Source: JANWHF01 sp036276235 (GTDB taxonomy: Bacteria > Planctomycetota > Phycisphaerae > Tepidisphaerales > Tepidisphaeraceae). From it: a stretch of DNA of 10,476 nucleotides. Position 1 is the first letter of the stretch. Every line of letters begins with the position of its first letter. Where the stretch lies: positions 1 to 10,476 of the forward strand of contig DATBDZ010000297.1 in the NCBI GenBank assembly GCA_036276235.1, written 5' to 3'. The translations under genes were made by a program, and so were the position numbers. Below are positions 1 to 6,319 of this stretch, piece by piece. The notes under the pieces were generated by a model that saw only the letters and a list, made by a program, of their open reading frames with translations, was not told where the DNA came from and did not search any database.

Positions 1-947
1 AACAGTTCGTGCACAAGCACCGCGCCAGCGATGATCTGATCCTGCCGCTTGTCGTCCAGCCCCTGCATCCGAGCGCGGTCCTTGGAGCGGCTCTCGAGCA
101 ACTGGCTGACGACGCGCGAGAGCGGATCGCGCTCGATCCACCCGACGATCCCCGGCTTGTGCGACGCTTCGCCGTCGCGCTCGGCGCCGCCGATGCTGGT
201 GCACATGGCGGCAAGGTTTTCCATCGTGCCGCTGGTGCCGATCGCGAGCTTTGGATTGAGCGTCAGGATGCGTTCGCAGAGCGGAGCCAGCTCATCGTCG
301 TAATGTTTGAGCAGCGATTTCAGCTCTTCGGGACGAATCGGATCGGATTTGACATAGCGCGCCGAGATGCGTGCCGCGCCGAGCTTGCGGCTCTCGAGCA
401 AAACCGGCTTGCCCCCGTCGGCAACGATGAACTCAACACTGCCGCCGCCAACGTCCACCACCAGAGCCGGTCCATCGCGCGGGCCGGAAAGATCCATCGC
501 ATGGCGAACACCCAGATAGATGAGCCGCGCTTCTTCACGGGCGCTGATGACTTTGAGCGGGAGGCGCAATTCTCGTCGCACGCGCTCGACAAAATCGCCG
601 CCATTCTCGGCTTCGCGCACGGCGCTGGTCGCGACCGCCATCACCTTCTCGCACTGGCGGCGCTGGGTTTCCTGTTGAAATCGTCGCAACGTGGCAACAG
701 CCCGATCCATCGCCTCCATCGAAAGCCGACGAGCCGGAAAACTGATGCGCCCCAGGCCCACCATTTCCTTCAGGCGCCAAAGCGTCGTGACGCCGCCGTC
801 GGCATCGACCTGGGCAATCACCATATGAATGCTATTGGACCCAACATCGATTGCGGCGAGGCGAATATCGCCGGTATGGGCCGCAACGGGGGCGCGGCGC
901 GGCTTGGTCTTGCGAATCGGACGTGAAGTTGCAGTTTGGCGGCCCAT
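1..947 (-). CDS. Ppx/GppA family phosphatase (exopolyphosphatase/pppGpp phosphohydrolase), 3' end beyond window
   Basis: This is an ASKHA-fold phosphatase of the Ppx/GppA family, which hydrolyses inorganic polyphosphate or the terminal phosphate of pppGpp in the cytoplasm. About 315 codons are visible from an ATG at 945-947, with no stop before the window edge. The phosphate-1 motif DVGSNS is at residues 34-39, an SAREEARLIYLGV segment with the expected acidic residues starts near 135, the second phosphate-binding loop DVGGGSVE is at 165-172, and GTSGTMENLA is at 237-246. The last visible residues (DQIIAGAVLVHEL) match the end of the two-lobed core, so the missing part is either a few residues or a C-terminal HD-like domain, as in long Ppx proteins. 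The first 20 residues are basic and precede the fold. The start has no good Shine-Dalgarno site, but no other ATG lies between it and DVGSNS. Family membership is secure; Ppx versus GppA cannot be decided here. Confidence 0.9.
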   Translation of the reverse strand, partial: MGRQTATSRPIRKTKPRRAPVAAHTGDIRLAAIDVGSNSIHMVIAQVDADGGVTTLWRLKEMVGLGRISFPARRLSMEAMDRAVATLRRFQQETQRRQCEKVMAVATSAVREAENGGDFVERVRRELRLPLKVISAREEARLIYLGVRHAMDLSGPRDGPALVVDVGGGSVEFIVADGGKPVLLESRKLGAARISARYVKSDPIRPEELKSLLKHYDDELAPLCERILTLNPKLAIGTSGTMENLAAMCTSIGGAERDGEASHKPGIVGWIERDPLSRVVSQLLESRSKDRARMQGLDDKRQDQIIAGAVLVHEL

Positions 948-1234
948 TTGAGTCTGTAAGCATTATCGGCGGCACAAACTGCCAAATCCACTGTCGAATC
1001 AGCCTGATGCACCCCGCATTTAAAAAATCGGGGCCGAATCCATCGGCACGATGCAAAAATTTGCCGGCACAATCAGAAAAGACTCACACAGCATGTCTGA
1101 TTTTTGCTCGCACTGCCAGATGGCAGAGGAATTCTACTTGGAACCGCTCGGGATGGATTCGATATCAACGGTGTCAACGGCCGCCGCGATCGACGGTCGA
1201 ACGAAGTTCAGGGTTATTGTTGGAGGATTGGAAC
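948..1234. other. Divergent intergenic region between the Ppx/GppA and pseudopilin genes
   Basis: These 287 bases separate two divergently transcribed genes and must hold both promoters. I see no convincing coding sequence. A GATAAT hexamer reads on the minus strand just upstream of the Ppx/GppA start but has no good -35 partner at normal spacing. A 7-bp inverted repeat (AATCAGA at 1071-1077, TCTGATT at 1096-1102) and the tighter palindrome at 1113-1126 lie in the pseudopilin leader. I looked for a sigma-54 promoter (GG-N10-GC) because pilin genes often use one, and found none with correct spacing. Confidence 0.5.
1113..1126. promoter_or_regulatory. Small palindrome CTGCCA-GA-TGGCAG upstream of the pseudopilin gene
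   Basis: A perfect 6-bp inverted repeat with a 2-base centre lies about 110 bases upstream of the pseudopilin start. Its symmetry and position suit a dimeric regulator's operator, or it may be only a small hairpin in the leader RNA. Only the palindrome is observed; the role is inferred. A palindrome of this size can occur by chance in GC-rich DNA. Confidence 0.25.
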
Positions 1235-1729
1235 ATGCACCGTTCAACGTCACGCCGCGGATTCACGCTGATCGAAATTTTGATCGTCGTGATCATCCTC
1301 GGCATTCTCGCGGCGATCGTGATCCCGCAGTTCAGCAGCGCCAGCAACGATGCTCGCAAGAGCAGCCTGGCCAGCACCGCCCAGACCATGCGCAGCCAGA
1401 TCGCGCTCTATCGCCTGCAGCACAATGACGTGCTCCCCGGCGCCGGCGCTTCGGGTTTCGCCAGCGCGTCGTTCTGGACACAGATGACGACCAAGACCGA
1501 TGCGACCGGCGCTGCTTATAGCGGCACGTCCACGTCGGGCCCGTTTGGTCCTTACATGCAGACCACGCCGGTCAACCCGCTTGCTGCCGCTCAGAGCTGG
1601 CAGAGCACCGTGACCGACGGAACTGCGGCCACGACGTTGTCGACCGCCACCGGTTTTGTCTATGACTACACCGGCGGCACCGGCAACTTCTGGGGCACCG
1701 ACTCGACTGGCAAGACGGTTATCCCCTAA
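1235..1729 (+). CDS. Type IV pilin-like / type II secretion pseudopilin (GspG-like)
   Basis: A 164-residue prepilin-like protein. A basic leader (MHRSTSRRG) is followed by FTLIEILIVVIILGILAAIV, the class III prepilin signature: cleavage by prepilin peptidase after Gly9, a new N-terminal Phe that is usually methylated, and Glu at mature position 5. The hydrophobic alpha-1 helix then continues into a polar stretch (RKSSLASTAQTMRSQIALYRLQHND). The C-terminal half is rich in Gly, Ser, Thr and Ala. It keeps GspG-like landmarks (GPYMQTTPVNP near the middle, then FVYDYTGGTGNFWGTD), so a pseudopilin of a type II secretion-like machine is as likely as a pilus subunit. The start has a good GGAGG at 1222-1226, eight bases ahead of the ATG. 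The open frame continues upstream, but that part is not pilin-like. No other secretion or pilus gene is in view, and an intrinsic terminator directly follows, so the gene is probably monocistronic. Confidence 0.88.
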   Translation: MHRSTSRRGFTLIEILIVVIILGILAAIVIPQFSSASNDARKSSLASTAQTMRSQIALYRLQHNDVLPGAGASGFASASFWTQMTTKTDATGAAYSGTSTSGPFGPYMQTTPVNPLAAAQSWQSTVTDGTAATTLSTATGFVYDYTGGTGNFWGTDSTGKTVIP

Positions 1730-1761
1730 GTGCTGTTTCTCAGATCAATCCGATCGAACCG

Positions 1762-1798
1762 GGAACGCAACTGGCTTGGCCAGTTGCGTTCCTTTTTT
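1762..1798 (+). terminator. Intrinsic terminator of the pseudopilin gene
   Basis: A perfect 14-bp stem (GGAACGCAACTGGC at 1762-1775 with its complement at 1779-1792) closes a TTG loop and is followed at once by six T residues (1793-1798). It begins 33 bases after the pseudopilin stop codon. This is the strongest intrinsic terminator in the window. Confidence 0.92.
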
Positions 1799-1823
1799 GT
1801 TTCAGGAGATGCATTCGGAGCAG

Positions 1824-1885
1824 GCGGCGGGATAAACCACGCTCCGCGACGGGCGGGCTGAGTAGGGCGGGATTTATCCCGCCGC
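1824..1885. repeat. REP-like inverted repeat (13-bp arms)
   Basis: GCGGCGGGATAAA at 1824-1836 is exactly complementary to TTTATCCCGCCGC at 1873-1885, with a 36-base spacer. The right arm overlaps a tighter hairpin, GGCGGGAT-TT-ATCCCGCC, at about 1868-1885. It fills the gap between the pseudopilin terminator and the 3' end of the convergent hypothetical gene. The GGCGGGATAAA core resembles interspersed extragenic repeats of GC-rich environmental bacteria, an inference from appearance. It could act as a terminator for the minus-strand gene, although no T-run follows on that strand. Confidence 0.6.
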
Positions 1886-1896
1886 TTCGCGTGCGG

Positions 1897-2355
1897 TCAG
1901 GCGACCTTGTCGTACAGATCCGGCGAATCCCCGGCATCATATTGCCGAACGCGGCGGCGCGCGAGGTTTAGACGTGTCTGCGCTTCCTCGAGCCGGCGCA
2001 AAGCGCGGCCTGAAAAAGTCCGGAGCCAGTTCGCGACTTCCGGACGCTTTACGCTGTTCACACCCATCGCCAGGCCGCGCCCGCAGATGTGTCGGAAATG
2101 CGACAGAACCAGCGGCGCATCAAATGACTTGCCGCGAAATTGCGAGCGCGACGCGGCCGCTGCGCGGGCCAGCTCCTCCTGCTCGCGCAGCTCGTTGATC
2201 GATTCAACAGCCGCGCGCTCGGCGGCGGTCCGCTCGGCGATGGGCTGGCTGCCGACAATCGCGTTGAAGAGATTGAAATCCTCCCCCGTGGCGGGGCGTT
2301 TCTTGCGTCGTGGGGGTTTATTATGAGGGGTTTTCTGCGGCCGATGACTTTCCAT
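1897..2355 (-). CDS. Hypothetical protein, charged, with a conserved-looking central segment
   Basis: I do not recognise this 152-residue protein. It has no signal peptide or membrane segment, so it is probably cytoplasmic. Residues 1-22 are very basic (HNKPPRRKKR), as in nucleic-acid-binding tails. Residues 36-70 are rich in Ala, Glu and Arg and could be helical or coiled coil. A more ordered segment (FDAPLVLSHFRHICGRGLAMGVNSVKRPEVANWLRTFSGRALRRLEEA) spans about 78-125, followed by another Arg-rich helix. The frame also allows an ATG at 2382, giving 161 residues. I prefer the ATG at 2353-2355 because GGAG lies five bases upstream, whereas the outer ATG has no ribosome site. The steady reading frame and segregated composition support a real gene, but function is unknown. 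Confidence 0.65.
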   Translation of the reverse strand: MESHRPQKTPHNKPPRRKKRPATGEDFNLFNAIVGSQPIAERTAAERAAVESINELREQEELARAAAASRSQFRGKSFDAPLVLSHFRHICGRGLAMGVNSVKRPEVANWLRTFSGRALRRLEEAQTRLNLARRRVRQYDAGDSPDLYDKVA

Positions 2356-2573
2356 GGCAACTCCATCCGCTCCAGAATTCATCGCATGTTCAACATTCTT
2401 ATCCGACGAAGGCCGGTAAAAACTTCATCTTTTTCCGCCTCCGGACTTTGTATCTGAAGTGCCGACAAATTCGCGAGTTATCGCAGTGCTTTAGCTCCGA
2501 TAATTGCGCAGTTTTTGATAGGATTCCCAAACCGCTCCGCGCGGCATCGGCTTCGCATGTAACTACTGTGACT
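2356..2573. other. Divergent intergenic region, hypothetical gene / EF-hand lipoprotein gene
   Basis: About 220 bases lie between two divergent starts. The region is more AT-rich than its surroundings, especially around 2416-2435 and 2495-2525, as expected for promoters. A GATAAT hexamer lies at about 2499-2504 on the plus strand, but the -35 position is poor. I see no RNA gene, no clear operator and no intrinsic terminator. Confidence 0.4.
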
Positions 2574-3116
2574 ATGCGTTCTACTCGAATCCGGCCCCTC
2601 TGGATGATTGCCTCGGTGATGGTGTGCTGCGCCGCTGGTTGTGAACAAAACGACTTCCGATCAAGGAACGCGCAGCCGGATCTGGTAGCGCCGGCGCTGG
2701 GTGTGCTGCACCACAATTACACGATGAAGGATCTTGTCGGCGATGCTCTGGGCCCGACCGGCGGCATGATTATCGCCGCCGCCCCGGAAAAATTTGAGAA
2801 CCACATGGGCAAGGAAGCGATCGACGTCAACCATCGCGCCGACGAGACCCCGGCGCGGGCCATTGATGTACGCGACGCTGAGACCGCCGACCTGAACGGC
2901 GACGGATACATCACGCTCGACGAAGTCATTGCTCTCAAGCAGGCGGGGCTAACCGATACGCAGATCATGAATCGCCTGCGCGCGACGCCGCAGGTGTATT
3001 CGCTGACTCCGCATCAGGCGGACTATCTGACCGACCGTGGGATCAGCCATGCGGTCGTGGAAGTCATTCGTGATTTGATGCAGCTCAACGCCCCGGCGAC
3101 ACAGCCGGCGGTATAA
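2574..3116 (+). CDS. Lipoprotein with an EF-hand calcium-binding loop
   Basis: A 180-residue predicted lipoprotein. Arg residues at the N-terminus and a hydrophobic run (WMIASVMVCCAAGC) end in an AAGC lipobox, predicting lipid attachment at Cys23 and an envelope location. Ala rather than Leu at -3 makes it slightly atypical. Residues 106-117 (DLNGDGYITLDE) are a perfect EF-hand loop, with D, N, D, G, I and E at loop positions 1, 3, 5, 6, 8 and 12, so calcium binding is likely. The C-terminal part has two short related helical units (LKQAGLTDTQIMNRL and LTDRGISHAVVEVI), similar in feel to 'GVSxxVI' motifs in planctomycete envelope proteins. The frame continues upstream, but that part lacks signal-peptide character, so I start at the ATG directly before the signal. 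No Shine-Dalgarno site is visible. The next lipoprotein gene starts 7 bases downstream, indicating an operon. Family and role are not recognised. Confidence 0.8.
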   Translation: MRSTRIRPLWMIASVMVCCAAGCEQNDFRSRNAQPDLVAPALGVLHHNYTMKDLVGDALGPTGGMIIAAAPEKFENHMGKEAIDVNHRADETPARAIDVRDAETADLNGDGYITLDEVIALKQAGLTDTQIMNRLRATPQVYSLTPHQADYLTDRGISHAVVEVIRDLMQLNAPATQPAV

Positions 3117-3123
3117 TCCGGAC

Positions 3124-3699
3124 ATGCCATCCCGCGTTGCAACCTTTGGGCTGATGTCATGGGCGTTGCTTCTGGTTGGATGCGCCCATTACGAATGCGA
3201 CATTGTCAGCCCCGCGGAAATGCGCCAGCATGTCGGCTCCGAGAATGAGCTCGTGCTGCATCTGCCGCCGCTGGAGTATCGGCTGATCACCGTCGAAGGC
3301 CACCTTGTGGTTCGCATCTTCAATCCCACCTCTGACATGGTTCAGTTGATGGGCGAGCGCAGCACGGTTGTCGATCCGACGGGCCAATCGCATCCCATTC
3401 CGGGTCAGGCGATTCCGCCGAACGCTTTCATGAAATTAATCCTCCCGCCGACGGCGCATTACGTCCCCGCACCCGGTTCGCAGGTGAATGTTGGGGTGGG
3501 GGTTGGCTACGGCTACGGACCGCCATGGCGCGACGACTTCGCGCCGGGCACATGGGATCAGCCGCGCTATGTCGCTGTTTATGAGGCCGCAACGTGGAAG
3601 TGGGAAGGCGAAACCGACGTGCGGCTGTTACTGGCCTTTCGTACCAGCGACGGAAAGCAATTCACGCAGGAATGGACGTTTCACCGCAAGAAAATGTAG
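3124..3699 (+). CDS. Predicted outer-envelope lipoprotein, unknown function
   Basis: A 191-residue protein with a classic lipoprotein signal: MPSR, a hydrophobic stretch (FGLMSWALLLVGC) and an LVGC lipobox with the lipidated cysteine at position 20. The mature part appears mostly beta, with alternating hydrophobic residues (LVLHLPPLEYRLITVEGHLVVRIFNP) suggesting an Ig-like or sandwich fold. Near residues 121-134 is a Gly/Tyr/Val-rich stretch (NVGVGVGYGYGPPW) that probably forms a flexible loop. It ends with a strand-rich segment (DVRLLLAFRTSDGKQFTQEWTFHRKK). It starts 7 bases after the EF-hand lipoprotein's stop, so the two are probably co-transcribed and may act at the same envelope site. 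No enzymatic motif is visible and I cannot name the family. Confidence 0.78.
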   Translation: MPSRVATFGLMSWALLLVGCAHYECDIVSPAEMRQHVGSENELVLHLPPLEYRLITVEGHLVVRIFNPTSDMVQLMGERSTVVDPTGQSHPIPGQAIPPNAFMKLILPPTAHYVPAPGSQVNVGVGVGYGYGPPWRDDFAPGTWDQPRYVAVYEAATWKWEGETDVRLLLAFRTSDGKQFTQEWTFHRKKM

Positions 3700-3729
3700 G
3701 GCGGGACTCGAAACAACAGCGCAAGAAAT

Positions 3730-3805
3730 GTCATGCTGAGGTACTCCGAAGCATCTGGCCGCCCCGCGCAAATAAGCCAGATGCTTCGGAGTACCTCAGC
3801 ATGAC
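3730..3805. repeat. Perfect 30-bp inverted repeat between convergent genes
   Basis: The left arm at 3730-3759 (beginning GTCATGCTGAGGTACTCCGA) is exactly complementary over all 30 bases to the right arm at 3776-3805, with a 16-base loop (3760-3775). It sits between the 3' ends of the second lipoprotein gene (stop at 3699) and dnaA (stop at 3836). Transcribed from either side it forms a very stable hairpin and could end or stabilise both transcripts. No T-run follows, so it is not a standard intrinsic terminator. From memory, the arm sequence looks like an interspersed repeat found in other environmental bacterial genomes; this is recognition by appearance, not a search. Confidence 0.9.
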
Positions 3806-3835
3806 GGTGCTCGCGAATTATCGTCAATTGTCCAA

Positions 3836-5194
3836 TTAGGCGCCGTTTAATTGCGCCTCGATGTGCGTCAACTGCTCGGCGATATGCCGATCGGCCTTTA
3901 TGTCCGCATCGATCGTGCGCACGGCGTGTAGCACGGTCGTGTGATCGCGACCGCCGAAGTACCCGCCGATTTCTTCCAGGCTGTAGCGCGTGTATCGCCG
4001 CGCCAGGAACATGCAGACTTGCCGCGGAAACGCGATGCTCTTGTGGCGTTTCTTGCTTTGTAGATCGCTCAGGCGGACGTTGTAATACTTCGTGACGGCT
4101 TCAAGGATCTGCTGAATCGTGATCCGTTTCTGCTCGGGCGTGCTGGATTCGCCCAGCGCCGCGTGGGCAAGATCCAGATCGATCATCCCATTCTGTAGTG
4201 TGCTCATCCCCTGAATCTTGTTGATCGCGCCTTCCAGCTCGCGCGTGTTGTTCTCCACCTTGCCGGCGACATAGCAGACCACATCTTCCGGCAAAACCAA
4301 GCCGCGCATCCGCGCCTTTTTTTGCAGGATTGCGACGCGCGTCTCGTAGCATGGCTTTTCAATGCGGGCGACCAGGCCCCAGTTGAAGCGGCTGATGAGC
4401 CGCTCCTCAAGCTCGGGGATTTCGCTCGGCGGGCAGTCCGCCGACAGGATGATCTGCTTGTGCTGCTGATACAGCGTGTTGAACGTGTGGAAGAATTCTT
4501 CCTGCGTGCGATCGCGGCCGGCCAGGAAGTGAATGTCATCGATCACCAGCAGATCGACATGCCGATAGCGATGACGAAACTGATGCATGTCGCCGTTCTC
4601 GACCGCGAGGATGAACTGGTTGATGAACGAATCGCAGGAGAGAAAAAGAATTCGTGCGTCGTTGTTCCTCGTCAAAAGGCGCTGGCAGACGGCCTGCAGG
4701 AGATGGGTCTTTCCCAATCCGACGCCGCCGTGAATGAACAGCGGGTTGTAGGTTTGGCCGGGCTGCTCGGCGACGGCGATTGCCGCCGCGTGTGGCAACT
4801 GATTGCACGGACCCGTCACAAAATTCTCGAACAGGTAATCCGGATTGAGCGGGAGCGGCTGCTCGCCTTCGTTGAACACGCCTCCCCGCGGGAGCTTGTT
4901 GCAATGGAAGCTCACCGAAACGAGGCGGCCTGTGACCGATTGTGCCGCGGCCGTGAATGGCTGCTGGCACTGGCCCTGGCAGAAGTTGAGCTGGGCCGCG
5001 GTTTCGACAGTCACCTGGATCACTCCATTGGTGAGCTGTCGCGGCTCCATCGCGTCAAACCAGACGCGATTTAATGCCGGGTGTTGCGCGCGAACCTGAT
5101 GGAGAATCTGATTCCATGTTGTCGGGTCAAGGCCAATAGGTTCCTGAGCGCGACGCGTGGCGTCGCGCAACGGCGGCGTATGGGTCATTGTCAT
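3836..5194 (-). CDS. dnaA: Chromosomal replication initiator protein DnaA
   Basis: DnaA binds DnaA boxes at oriC, opens the duplex as an ATP-bound filament and helps load the replicative helicase. The 452-residue product has all the landmarks. Domain I spans about 20-98 (TTWNQILHQV through VSVSFHCNK). Domain II is only a short linker of some 18 residues. The AAA+ domain begins near NPDYLFENFV, with Walker A GGVGLGKTH at 156-164, Walker B LLVIDDIHF at 215-223, the box VII ERLISRF segment with its Arg finger at 264-270, and sensor 2 NTRELEGAINK at 316-326. Domain IV ends in the DnaA signature GGRDHTTVLHAVRTI at 414-428. Two start codons are in frame (5192-5194 and 5186-5188), neither with a ribosome site; the outer one is used here. 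dnaN, rpmH and rnpA are not adjacent. Instead the gene follows a uracil-DNA glycosylase gene on the same strand after a 255-base gap. Confidence 0.98.
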   Translation of the reverse strand: MTMTHTPPLRDATRRAQEPIGLDPTTWNQILHQVRAQHPALNRVWFDAMEPRQLTNGVIQVTVETAAQLNFCQGQCQQPFTAAAQSVTGRLVSVSFHCNKLPRGGVFNEGEQPLPLNPDYLFENFVTGPCNQLPHAAAIAVAEQPGQTYNPLFIHGGVGLGKTHLLQAVCQRLLTRNNDARILFLSCDSFINQFILAVENGDMHQFRHRYRHVDLLVIDDIHFLAGRDRTQEEFFHTFNTLYQQHKQIILSADCPPSEIPELEERLISRFNWGLVARIEKPCYETRVAILQKKARMRGLVLPEDVVCYVAGKVENNTRELEGAINKIQGMSTLQNGMIDLDLAHAALGESSTPEQKRITIQQILEAVTKYYNVRLSDLQSKKRHKSIAFPRQVCMFLARRYTRYSLEEIGGYFGGRDHTTVLHAVRTIDADIKADRHIAEQLTHIEAQLNGA

Positions 5195-5449
5195 GGCGAA
5201 TCGTCTGAGCAGCAGATTGTTGTCGGTCGTTCGGCGATTACGACTGCATTTCCCCGGCGGCTCACGAACTCCGTCGGATGTGTACCAGCAAAGCGCAAAC
5301 TTTACTCTTACGTGACGGCACGTCCAAAAAATCGTTCATGGAACAACAAGGCGGACGTTATCCATTTCTTCAACTTCGTGCAATAGCGACTTTGCACCGT
5401 AATTTTGACGTGGAGAAATTGCGCGGCGATTTGACAAAACTGGCGCGCG
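5195..5449. other. Intergenic region upstream of dnaA
   Basis: These 255 bases between the glycosylase stop and the dnaA start are relatively AT-rich in 5300-5420 and should hold any dnaA promoter. No clear -35/-10 pair stands out. The best DnaA-box-like 9-mer is TTATCCATT at 5358-5366, which matches TTATCCACA at 7 of 9 positions and is alone, so there is no cluster to support an origin here. A spaced palindrome at 5310-5323 is listed separately. No open frame here looks real. Confidence 0.45.
5310..5323. promoter_or_regulatory. ACGTG-ACGG-CACGT palindrome upstream of dnaA
   Basis: A perfect 5-bp inverted repeat with a 4-base spacer lies about 115 bases ahead of the dnaA start. On the minus strand it falls between a weak TTGGAC and a weak TAAAGT, 17 bases apart, which could be a poor promoter with an operator inside. 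The symmetry is observed; the regulatory role is a guess. Confidence 0.25.
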
Positions 5450-6307
5450 CTACGACTGATTGCGAGGCTTGGGCGACGCCAATCCCAGTTCCGCCATCAC
5501 CATTTTCAGATCGCTCCACACCATCGCTTTGGTTTCGCGCGTGTCGTTGCGCAAGATGTAGGCGGGATGAAAGGTCGGCATCAATTTGACGCCACGCCAT
5601 GATTGCCAATGCCCGCGCATGCGGCCCATCGGCAGCTTCGTTTGCAGCATGTGCTGCGTCGCCGGGCGTCCCAGCGTTACGATCACTTTGGGGCGAATGA
5701 TTTCAAGCTGGCGCTCGAGGTAGGGCGTGCAGGTGGCGATTTCATCGGGCGCCGGCTCACGATTTCCCGGCGGTCGGCACTTGACGATGTTGGCGATATA
5801 AACCTGCTCGCGCTTCAACCCCATCGCGCCGATCATTTTGTCCAGCAATTCTCCAGCGCGCCCGACAAACGGCCGGCCGGTGCGATCTTCCGTTTCGCCC
5901 GGGCCTTCGCCGATGAAAAATAATCGGGCATTCGCGTCACCCTCGCCGAACACGGTATGCGTGCGCTGCTCGCACAGGCGGCATTTGGGGCAGCCGCTCA
6001 CTTCATTCTGATTCATCGCGGCAAGGCGCGCAATCTTCTCTTCAACCGAAAGCTCGGGGCCTTGGAAGCCTTGCTCAACGGGTAGAGATAAGAATTCGGG
6101 GACGAGGGGTTTTGCGGGTTCGGCCGTACCGAAGAGATCAACGGTGCGGGGAGCCGGGTCTGGGATATCGGCGGGCAAATCCTCGGTGAGCGCTGATGCG
6201 CTGGAAGACTGTAGCGCGGCCAATCGAACTGGGCCCACAGCCGGCAATCCCATTGCCCGCTCGCTTTGAAGCCAAAGGCGCAGTCGGCTTTTGAGGGAAC
6301 GATCCAT
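5450..6307 (-). CDS. Family 4 uracil-DNA glycosylase, [4Fe-4S] type
   Basis: This enzyme removes uracil from DNA to start base-excision repair after cytosine deamination. The 285-residue protein carries the family 4 signatures: four cluster cysteines in the usual arrangement (C106 and C109 in GCPKC, C177 in VKCRPPGN, C193 in ATCTPYL), the active-site loop GEGPGETED at 133-141, the RPFVGRAGELLDKM segment after it, NIVKCRPPGNR, and the uracil-recognition motif FHPAY at 246-250. C112 is an additional nearby cysteine. The first 100 or so residues form a low-complexity Ala/Pro/Ser-rich extension not needed for the fold, so the true start could lie further in, although the frame is open from the ATG at 6305-6307. 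The start is 12 bases after the Uma2 gene, implying co-transcription. The older family label is 'SPO1 DNA polymerase-related'. Confidence 0.95.
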   Translation of the reverse strand: MDRSLKSRLRLWLQSERAMGLPAVGPVRLAALQSSSASALTEDLPADIPDPAPRTVDLFGTAEPAKPLVPEFLSLPVEQGFQGPELSVEEKIARLAAMNQNEVSGCPKCRLCEQRTHTVFGEGDANARLFFIGEGPGETEDRTGRPFVGRAGELLDKMIGAMGLKREQVYIANIVKCRPPGNREPAPDEIATCTPYLERQLEIIRPKVIVTLGRPATQHMLQTKLPMGRMRGHWQSWRGVKLMPTFHPAYILRNDTRETKAMVWSDLKMVMAELGLASPKPRNQS

Positions 6308-6319
6308 CGCGCACTTAAG

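Noticed and set aside
9..926. 305-codon open frame on the plus strand
   Set aside because: It is antisense to the Ppx/GppA gene, whose minus-strand translation shows clear family motifs; the plus product matches nothing recognisable.
851..1234. Upstream extension of the pseudopilin frame
   Set aside because: The 128 extra codons overlap the divergent Ppx/GppA gene, are not pilin-like, and would bury the prepilin leader; GGAGG sits at the ATG at 1235.
948..1234. Sigma-54 promoter for the pseudopilin gene
   Set aside because: Several GG and GC pairs are present, but none has the required 10-base spacing with the flanking consensus.
3730..3805. Standard intrinsic terminator
   Set aside because: The hairpin is long and strong, but there is no T-run on either side; repeat element is the safer call.
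4322..5074. 250-codon plus-strand frame inside dnaA
   Set aside because: Antisense shadow of dnaA, caused by GC-rich codon use.
5195..5449. Chromosomal origin next to dnaA
   Set aside because: Only one imperfect DnaA-box-like 9-mer and no strongly AT-rich unwinding repeats; too little to call an origin.
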